A stretch of DNA of 5,461 nucleotides from assembly GCA_028701555.1 (NCBI GenBank), contig JAQVQN010000182.1, forward strand, positions 1 to 5,461, written 5' to 3'. Below, in pieces: positions 1-4,110 of the stretch. The DNA comes from Kiritimatiellia bacterium. GTDB lineage: Bacteria > Verrucomicrobiota > Kiritimatiellia > RFP12 > UBA1067. The stretch's first letter is position 1. The number at the start of each line of letters is the position of its first letter. The notes below the pieces were generated by a model. That model was not told the DNA's origin, ran no database searches, and saw nothing but the letters and a program-made list of their open reading frames with translations. Both the position numbers and the translations under genes were made by a program.

Positions 1-728
1 TGGGCACACTGCTGGATACCCCCTGGGCCGTCCAACAGATGGCCTCCAATTTCGCACTGTATCTCAAAGCCTACCCCAATGTACGCATCTTCTTCCAAGG
101 CCTGCTGGTAAACCCCGTGATCGTGCAACGCGCCAGTAACAATTATCACCTCAAATCCTCCGAGGGTTCCAAAGCAGATCTGCAGATAATAGAATGGAAG
201 ACCAAACAAGGACGCGGTAGAGTGGTATTCTGCGATAGCGACGGGTTCGCCTTACATGAAGTAGATGCGGCGGTGCGTCCCGGTAGCGGTTTTAACTATA
301 CGGCATATCTGGTCTCCAGCCGTTTCGCCGCTATGCACGCAGAAAATCTATTGATCCTCGACGAGATGCACCCCGAAATCAAGGCCTTCTTGGACGCCGC
401 ACGCGATATCCTGCGACGCCATTTCCGGGAACGCCGCGAGGCGCTCACGGCCGAACTGCTTAATCAGTGGCGCGACGAGGGCTCGTATCCCTTCTCCGGA
501 GAGGTCGCCGATGATGCCGAATCTACCTTGCGCAGCCGTTTCAACGCCTGTGCCCTGACTATACGCGCGTATTCCGATAATTTCGACAACTTTACCGTCT
601 TGGAGAAAAAGCTGCTGTTCCGCCTTGTGCGTGACGCGCTTTCTTCCAACACCGCTGCCGCCACCGCCATGCTGGCTGACACTCTGAACATGCCGCTTAA
701 AAAACGCCGTGAACTGCTGAAAGCTTAA
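1..728 (+). CDS. GHKL/HSP90-like ATPase family protein, C-terminal part (5' end outside window)
   Basis: The frame is open from the first base, so the ATG at 39 is internal; 241 residues are visible. The opening residues GTLLDTPW fit the Gly-Thr that closes a GHKL ATP-binding domain, and then AVQQMASNFALYLKAYPNV begins the transducer-like part. The later blocks (QWRDEGSYPFSGE, then a Phe-Asn-x-Cys-Ala helix, then EKKLLFRLVRDAL) match, from memory, a family of stand-alone HSP90-like ATPases of unknown cellular role. These have an N-terminal HATPase domain and a conserved 'W-x-x-E-x-x-YP(F/Y)-x-G' segment. Relatives I recall continue well past the position equivalent to LKKRRELLKA, where this protein stops, so it may be a C-terminally shortened version. 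The stop lies 29 bases before metG. No membrane segment is seen. Some relatives occur near restriction-like systems, but nothing here shows that context. The family call is moderately sure and the function is unknown. Confidence 0.65.
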   Translation, partial: GTLLDTPWAVQQMASNFALYLKAYPNVRIFFQGLLVNPVIVQRASNNYHLKSSEGSKADLQIIEWKTKQGRGRVVFCDSDGFALHEVDAAVRPGSGFNYTAYLVSSRFAAMHAENLLILDEMHPEIKAFLDAARDILRRHFRERREALTAELLNQWRDEGSYPFSGEVADDAESTLRSRFNACALTIRAYSDNFDNFTVLEKKLLFRLVRDALSSNTAAATAMLADTLNMPLKKRRELLKA

Positions 729-746
729 CACCGCAAAAACTATCAT
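717..746 (+). promoter_or_regulatory. Possible metG promoter with a very short leader
   Basis: TATCAT at 741-746 matches a sigma70 -10 box at five of six positions. CTGAAA at 717-722 is a weak -35 candidate 18 bases upstream, overlapping the end of the preceding gene. Transcription would start near 752-753, only about five bases before the metG ATG at 758. No ribosome binding site is present, which fits a leaderless-like transcript. This is a motif match only; read-through from the upstream gene is equally possible. Confidence 0.3.
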
Positions 747-757
747 AAGCCCCCATC

Positions 758-2398
758 ATGAATACACCTTGTCGAAAAATAGTTGTCACTTCCGCACTGC
801 CTTACGCCAACGGCGACATCCACATCGGCCACCTGGTCGAGTACATCCAGACCGATTTCTGGGTTCGTTTCCAGAAAATGCGAGGAAACGAGTGCGTGTA
901 TGTATGCGCCGACGATACCCACGGCACGCCGATCATGCTGCGTGCCCGCAACGAAGGCATCACGCCTGAGGCACTCATCGCCGCCAGCCACGATCAGCAC
1001 ACGCGTGATTTCGCGGGTTTTGAGATCAGCTTCGATAATTACTACTCCACGAACAGCCCTGAGAACCGGCGGTTCTGCAATGCCGTGTATGAGGCGATGT
1101 TGAAAAGCGGCGCGGTCACCACGCGCAGCCTACCACAGCTTTACTGCGGACACGACCAGATGTTTCTGCCCGATCGTTTCGTCAAGGGCACTTGTCCAAA
1201 ATGCGGCGCGCAAGGCCAGTACGGTGACGCATGCGATGTCTGCGGACAAACTTATGCGGCGGAGGAGTTGGTAAACGCTCTCTGCGCCATTTGCGGACGC
1301 GCACCGGTGACCCGCGACAGCGAACATCTCTTTTTCGAACTTGAGCCGTTTCGCGATTTCCTTAAGCAATGGATACCCGCGCACACTGCACCGGATGTCG
1401 CCAACAAGCTTCTGGAGTGGTTCAATGAACCGCTGCGCGGCTGGTGCATCTCGCGCGACGCTCCGTATTTCGGTTTTGAGATACCAGGGCACCCCGGGAA
1501 ATTTTTTTACGTTTGGGTGGACGCTCCCATAGGCTATATGGCCTCTCTGCAAAAATGGTGCGAAGACCACAAACAGCGCTTCGAGGATTGGTGGCAGAAC
1601 CCGCAAGCGGAGCTTTATCACTTCATAGGCAAAGACATCGTGCGCTTCCACTGCCTGTTCTGGCCGGCCATGCTTAAAACCGCCGCGTTCAAAACCCCAG
1701 ACAAAGTCTTTGTGCACGGCTTTCTAACCGTCAACGGCGAGAAGATGAGCAAATCCAAGGGCACCTTCGTCAAGGCCCGAACTTATCTCGACCATCTGAA
1801 CCCGCAGGATCTGCGCTTCTATTACGCCTGCAAACTCAACGGCACCACCGACGACATGGATCTGAATCTGGCAGACTTTGCTAATCGTGTCAATTCTGAC
1901 CTTGTGGGCAAGATCGCAAATCTGGCCTCGCGCGGCGCCCAGATGTTGAACAAGCGCCTCGACGGCCTGACCGGTTCGATGGACGCTGAAGGACGCGAAC
2001 TGCACAAGCGCGCCGTCGCAAAGGCCGATAGCATCGCCGCCAATTACGAAGCGCGTGATTTCAGCAAAGTCATGACCGACATACGTGATTTGGCCGACCA
2101 AGCCAACCAGTATTTCGACGCCAAAGCACCTTGGACACTGGTGAAAACCGACCCTGAGGCTGCGCGACAAGTTATGACTTCGGTGCTAAATGTTTTCCGT
2201 GTGCTGGCAATCTACCTGCAGCCGGTGTTGCCTTCCTTCGCACTGAAAACCTCACGGCTTTTCAACGAGGACGCTTACACCTGGGAAGCGCTCGGCAGCA
2301 CCGTAGAGAACAAGCGCATAAACGTTTACGAGTATCTGGCCACACGTGTCGAGCAGAGCGCTATCGACACTATGATCGATGCCAGCCGCCTGACTTAA
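758..2398 (+). CDS. metG: Methionyl-tRNA synthetase (MetRS, EC 6.1.1.10), form without C-terminal tRNA-binding domain
   Basis: This cytoplasmic class I synthetase charges tRNA-Met and initiator tRNA with methionine. The 546-residue frame is complete. The Rossmann catalytic domain shows the exact HIGH signature at residues 22-25 within ALPYANGDIHIGH, and KMSKS at 329-333. Methionine-pocket residues equivalent to E. coli Leu13, Tyr15, Trp253 and His301 are visible as L14, Y16, W253 and H298. The inserted zinc domain has two Cys-x-x-Cys pairs (C146/C149 and C159/C162) plus an extra pair C176/C179 and a lone C130. The helical anticodon-binding domain follows, with the N-x-Y...APW motif ending at W459, the probable anticodon-stacking Trp. 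The protein ends about where the E. coli core (about 550 residues) ends, so the C-terminal EMAP/Trbp111-like dimerisation domain of 677-residue MetRS is absent; many bacteria have this form. The ATG at 758 is chosen because the conserved N-terminus starts directly after it; it has no Shine-Dalgarno sequence. The next gene starts 10 bases after the stop. Confidence 0.97.
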   Translation: MNTPCRKIVVTSALPYANGDIHIGHLVEYIQTDFWVRFQKMRGNECVYVCADDTHGTPIMLRARNEGITPEALIAASHDQHTRDFAGFEISFDNYYSTNSPENRRFCNAVYEAMLKSGAVTTRSLPQLYCGHDQMFLPDRFVKGTCPKCGAQGQYGDACDVCGQTYAAEELVNALCAICGRAPVTRDSEHLFFELEPFRDFLKQWIPAHTAPDVANKLLEWFNEPLRGWCISRDAPYFGFEIPGHPGKFFYVWVDAPIGYMASLQKWCEDHKQRFEDWWQNPQAELYHFIGKDIVRFHCLFWPAMLKTAAFKTPDKVFVHGFLTVNGEKMSKSKGTFVKARTYLDHLNPQDLRFYYACKLNGTTDDMDLNLADFANRVNSDLVGKIANLASRGAQMLNKRLDGLTGSMDAEGRELHKRAVAKADSIAANYEARDFSKVMTDIRDLADQANQYFDAKAPWTLVKTDPEAARQVMTSVLNVFRVLAIYLQPVLPSFALKTSRLFNEDAYTWEALGSTVENKRINVYEYLATRVEQSAIDTMIDASRLT

Positions 2399-2408
2399 AA
2401 TTATCATT

Positions 2409-3278
2409 GTGAAAAACATACGCCATTGGCTTGGAGTCTTGCGCCTCTGGTCGCTGACGGCGGCTGTCGTGCCGATCGCTCTCGGTGCTGCTCTAGCGGC
2501 TCGGGGAGGGCATTTTTCGTGGCTGATGCTTGCGCTTACCATGTCGGCCGGCATCTGCCTGCAGTTGTCGGCCAATCTTCTCAACACCTACGGCGACTTC
2601 CGTTCTGGGGTGGACAAGCCAGAGAGTCCGCCTAACGCCCCCCAACTGGTCTTTGGCGATTTGCGTCCGGCACAGGTAAAAGCCGCTGGCTTGACCGCGC
2701 TCGCCTGCGGCGCGTGTGCCGGTTGCGCCGCCGCCGCGCTCAGCGACTGGCGACTGCTGCTATTCGCGGCGGCAGGTATTCTTGGCGCAGGCGGCTACAC
2801 CACCGTCGCGCGCTACAAATATCTGGGCCTGGGCGTACCCGCCGTCGCCCTGCTAATGGGATTCCTGATGGTCACAGCCAGCCACTTCGCCCAAGCCCTC
2901 TCAATATCACCGCAAAGCGTCATAGCCTCCCTGCCTTTGTCCTGCTTGGTCGCGGCTATCCTACACGGCAACGACCTTCGTGATACGGCTTCAGACCGCC
3001 TTGCAGGCATACGCACCACAGCCTTAATCATCGGCCCGGCGGCAGCGCGCTGGCTATTCGTCACCCTGCATATTGCGCCTTATCTTATAATTCTATTTTT
3101 CGTGGCCATGAACATTCTGCCTCTGCTTACGCTATTGACATTGCTGGCAGCACCGCTCAGTGCTTATCTTGTGCGAGCCTGCATACGAGATGAGACTTCG
3201 ATACTGGAAGGTAAGACAGCATCCACGCATCTGCTGTTCGGCGCACTGCTAATAGCCGCCCTGCTGCTGCCCGCCTGA
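2409..3278 (+). CDS. menA: UbiA-superfamily prenyltransferase, MenA/UBIAD1-like (probable 1,4-dihydroxy-2-naphthoate polyprenyltransferase)
   Basis: This is an integral membrane enzyme of 289 residues with roughly eight to nine hydrophobic segments, the usual UbiA-fold size. The first metal/diphosphate motif is N59-T-Y-G-D63 followed by G67-V-D69; the second is N188-D-L-R-D192-x3-D196 followed by G200-x2-T203. Between them Y130-T131 and the G140-L-G142 turn match MenA-type enzymes. MenA transfers a polyprenyl chain to dihydroxynaphthoate to give demethylmenaquinone, so the product is inferred to act in menaquinone synthesis. The Thr at position 60 replaces the Asp of E. coli MenA, but human UBIAD1 (menaquinone-4 synthase), as I recall it, also has NTY-x-D. 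The stretch from AILHGNDLRD to ALIIGP also resembles UBIAD1 closely. The start is GTG; the only upstream in-frame codons before a TGA at 2391 are poor starts, and no Shine-Dalgarno is present. Close spacing to metG suggests co-transcription. Another aromatic substrate, for example in the futalosine pathway, cannot be excluded. Confidence 0.82.
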   Translation: MKNIRHWLGVLRLWSLTAAVVPIALGAALAARGGHFSWLMLALTMSAGICLQLSANLLNTYGDFRSGVDKPESPPNAPQLVFGDLRPAQVKAAGLTALACGACAGCAAAALSDWRLLLFAAAGILGAGGYTTVARYKYLGLGVPAVALLMGFLMVTASHFAQALSISPQSVIASLPLSCLVAAILHGNDLRDTASDRLAGIRTTALIIGPAAARWLFVTLHIAPYLIILFFVAMNILPLLTLLTLLAAPLSAYLVRACIRDETSILEGKTASTHLLFGALLIAALLLPA

Positions 3279-3287
3279 TAATGCTAT

Positions 3288-3308
3288 GGGAGAGGGCCGG
3301 GGTGAGGG
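3288..3308. repeat. Short G-rich dispersed-repeat remnant (GGGAGAGGG / GGGTGAGGG)
   Basis: Two nine-base near-identical units, GGGAGAGGG at 3288-3296 and GGGTGAGGG at 3300-3308, are separated by CCG. This word pair is familiar from REP-like dispersed repeats in intergenic regions of many bacteria, where it often occurs after a stop codon as here. Only one copy is in the window and no inverted partner is present, so it is a fragment at best. Confidence 0.4.
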
Positions 3309-3311
3309 TTA

Positions 3312-3324
3312 CGGGCTTTGCCCG
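3312..3324 (+). terminator. Weak hairpin after the prenyltransferase gene
   Basis: CGGGC-ttt-GCCCG forms a five-base-pair GC stem with a three-base loop, 34 bases after the prenyltransferase stop. It is not followed by a T run, so it is not a canonical Rho-independent terminator; it may stabilise the mRNA 3' end. The gene is convergent with the tRNA cluster and I see no better + strand terminator here. Confidence 0.2.
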
Positions 3325-3337
3325 CGTTAGCAGGCAT

Positions 3338-3364
3338 AAAAAAAGGCCGTCGATAACGACGGTC
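3338..3364 (-). terminator. Rho-independent terminator of tRNA-Asp
   Basis: On the minus strand the sequence 9 bases after the encoded CCA folds as CCGTCG-TTAT-CGACGG (3347-3362), with an outer G-C pair across one mismatch. It is followed immediately by seven T residues (A run at 3338-3344 on the + strand). The layout is canonical and close to the tRNA 3' end. Confidence 0.8.
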
Positions 3365-3372
3365 GTAAAAAA

Positions 3373-3449
3373 TGGCGGGGTGGACGGGATTCGAACCCGC
3401 GACCACCGGATCGACAGTCCGGTGCGCTAACCAATTGCGCCACCACCCC
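3373..3449 (-). tRNA. tRNA-Asp (anticodon GTC)
   Basis: The reverse strand gives a full 77-base cloverleaf. The acceptor stem GGGGTGG pairs with CCACCCC, the discriminator is G73 (expected for Asp) and CCA is encoded. The D-arm is GCGC-AATTGGTTA-GCGC. The anticodon arm is CCGGA-CTGTCGA-TCCGG with GTC at positions 34-36. The T-arm is GCGGG-TTCGAAT-CCCGT with one G-U pair. It is the last tRNA of the cluster, separated from tRNA-Lys by a terminator and a promoter-like sequence, so it is probably its own transcription unit. Confidence 0.97.
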
Positions 3450-3465
3450 GCAAAAAACAGATGTT

Positions 3466-3494
3466 AAATTATCAAACGCGCTGCCTTCTGACAA
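3466..3494 (-). promoter_or_regulatory. Probable promoter of tRNA-Asp
   Basis: On the minus strand TTGTCA (3489-3494) matches the -35 consensus at five of six positions. GATAAT (3468-3473) matches the -10 at five of six with a 15-base spacer; the alternative TAATTT (3466-3471) matches less well but has the ideal 17-base spacer. Either would start transcription roughly 10 bases before the tRNA 5' end at 3449. It lies just downstream of the tRNA-Lys terminator, where a separate promoter is needed. Confidence 0.5.
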
Positions 3495-3530
3495 GTGCCA
3501 TTGTTCCAGTTTGCCAAAAACTTTTCCAAC

Positions 3531-3557
3531 AAAAAACCGGCTTTCAATTAGCCGGTT
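3531..3557 (-). terminator. Rho-independent terminator of the tRNA-Gly-Lys operon
   Basis: On the minus strand AACCGGCT-AATTGAA-AGCCGGTT (3535-3557) is a perfect eight-base-pair stem with a seven-base loop, running directly into a T run (A run at 3531-3536 on the + strand). It starts 8 bases after the tRNA-Lys 3' end, which separates the Gly-Lys pair from tRNA-Asp. Confidence 0.85.
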
Positions 3558-3565
3558 CTCGCAAA

Positions 3566-3641
3566 TGGTAGGGGTGCACGGACTCGAACCGTGGACCCAG
3601 TGATTAAGAGTCACTTGCTCTACCAACTGAGCTACACCCCC
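3566..3641 (-). tRNA. tRNA-Lys (anticodon CTT)
   Basis: A 76-base cloverleaf on the minus strand. The acceptor arm GGGGGTG pairs with CACCCCT, so the terminal pair is G1-U72 rather than G1-C72. A73 is the expected Lys discriminator, and CCA is encoded. The D-arm is GCTC-AGTTGGTA-GAGC, the anticodon arm AGTGA-CTCTTAA-TCACT with CTT at 34-36, and the T-arm CACGG-TTCGAGT-CCGTG. It lies 8 bases after tRNA-Gly, so the two are co-transcribed. Confidence 0.96.
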
Positions 3642-3649
3642 ATGACAAA

Positions 3650-3725
3650 TGGAGCGAGCGAAGGGAGTCGAACCCTCGACAACCACCTTGGCAAGGTGGC
3701 GCTCTACCAACTGAGCTACGCTCGC
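3650..3725 (-). tRNA. tRNA-Gly (anticodon GCC)
   Basis: A 76-base cloverleaf on the minus strand. The acceptor stem GCGAGCG pairs perfectly with CGCTCGC, the discriminator is U73 (typical bacterial Gly) and CCA is encoded. The D-arm is GCTC-AGTTGGTA-GAGC, the anticodon arm CCACC-TTGCCAA-GGTGG with GCC at 34-36, and the T-arm GAGGG-TTCGACT-CCCTT with one G-U pair. It is the first gene of the tRNA-Gly-Lys operon. Confidence 0.97.
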
Positions 3726-3742
3726 TTCAAAAGACAGGTGAA

Positions 3743-3811
3743 AATGTACCAGAACCCATCAGCGTATGCAATAGGGTTTTTTGATTAGCGCCGATTTTTT
3801 CTCAATTTTTT
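3743..3811 (-). promoter_or_regulatory. Probable promoter and A-tract upstream element of the tRNA-Gly-Lys operon
   Basis: On the minus strand TTGCAT (3766-3771) and TACATT (3743-3748) are separated by exactly 17 bases. The -10 is preceded by TG-n, giving an extended -10. Start would be near 3736, about 10 bases before tRNA-Gly. Upstream of the -35 are three A6 tracts (at 3777-3782, 3795-3800 and 3806-3811), resembling an UP element or curved DNA typical of stable RNA promoters. The hexamers are individually modest; the position and the A-tracts make the call. Confidence 0.5.
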
Positions 3812-3838
3812 AGTTGCTCGCCAGAGCATCAAAAGGTG

Positions 3839-3867
3839 TTGCCGTTTCTAGCGAAAAACGATATTTT
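3839..3867 (+). promoter_or_regulatory. Possible promoter of the small membrane ORF
   Basis: TTGCCG (3839-3844) and TATTTT (3862-3867) are separated by 17 bases and each matches the sigma70 consensus at four of six positions. The -10 begins 17 bases before the ATG at 3879, the same distance as the -10-like box of metG, so the leader would be about five bases. This is a motif match only. Confidence 0.3.
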
Positions 3868-3878
3868 TACACTAACTT

Positions 3879-4037
3879 ATGAAGAACATGGCCAGTCTGT
3901 CCGTGAAGAGAAACTTATCACTGCTCGTTCCTGCTTGGAAAATCAGGCTCGGAAGCATAACCTCCACTGAAAGAAAAATTATAATAGCGACAGCAGCACT
4001 TTTTCTGTTGGGTGCCTTAGTCCGGCTATGCAGGTAA
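3879..4037 (+). CDS. Small single-pass membrane protein, possibly the stump of a longer gene
   Basis: A 52-residue frame starts at ATG 3879, directly after an in-frame TAA at 3873; a second ATG at 3888 is possible. The N-terminal half is basic (VKRNLSLLVPAWKIR). Then STERKIIIATAALFLLGALV forms one membrane helix flanked by positive residues (ERK before, RLCR after), predicting an inner-membrane anchor. This 'T-x-x-E-(R/K)...hydrophobic' start resembles, from memory, the N-terminal anchor of ComEA-type helix-hairpin-helix DNA-uptake proteins, but no helix-hairpin-helix region follows. After the TAA at 4035 the same frame continues for 18 codons (RLPTSAQLEADNAQYRVK) to a second TAA at 4092. That extension reads like protein, so an internal stop or decay is plausible. 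There is no Shine-Dalgarno, but a promoter-like sequence lies just upstream. An overlapping antisense frame (4102 to 3872) is longer but less convincing. Whether this gene is real is uncertain. Confidence 0.4.
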   Translation: MKNMASLSVKRNLSLLVPAWKIRLGSITSTERKIIIATAALFLLGALVRLCR

Positions 4038-4110
4038 AGACTGCCCACCTCTGCCCAGTTGGAGGCAGACAATGCACAATACAGGGTAAAATAAATAAGC
4101 ACTTCTGACG

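Larger units (their letters stand above)
3726..4110. other. Intergenic region between the tRNA cluster and the lamin-tail gene
   Basis: This 385-base stretch holds the tRNA-Gly-Lys promoter with its A-tracts (3743-3811), a short hairpin TGCTC-GCCA-GAGCA (3815-3828) without a T run, and the small + strand membrane ORF with its possible promoter. The last 70 bases before the lamin-tail gene stop have no T-run terminator that I can see for either converging transcript. Confidence 0.5.

Noticed and set aside
348..746. 132-residue antisense open frame opposite the HSP90-like ATPase
   Set aside because: The + strand frame has family-level similarity across the same bases, whereas this one has none.
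1130..1717. 195-residue antisense open frame inside metG
   Set aside because: It lies entirely opposite conserved MetRS catalytic sequence; long antisense frames are expected in GC-rich coding DNA.
1724..2170. 148-residue antisense open frame inside metG
   Set aside because: Same reason: opposite the KMSKS and anticodon-binding regions, with no recognisable protein.
3327..3710. 127-residue minus-strand open frame across the tRNA cluster
   Set aside because: It is a translation of the three tRNA genes and their spacers; tRNA folding explains the sequence.
3815..3828. Hairpin TGCTC-GCCA-GAGCA between the tRNA promoter and the small ORF
   Set aside because: Five base pairs without a following T run on either strand; likely chance.
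3872..4102. 76-residue minus-strand open frame (GTG start) just after the lamin-tail gene stop
   Set aside because: No clear ribosome site, no recognisable protein pattern, and it mirrors the more protein-like + strand ORF at 3879-4037. It cannot be fully excluded, because it is longer and co-directional with the lamin-tail gene.
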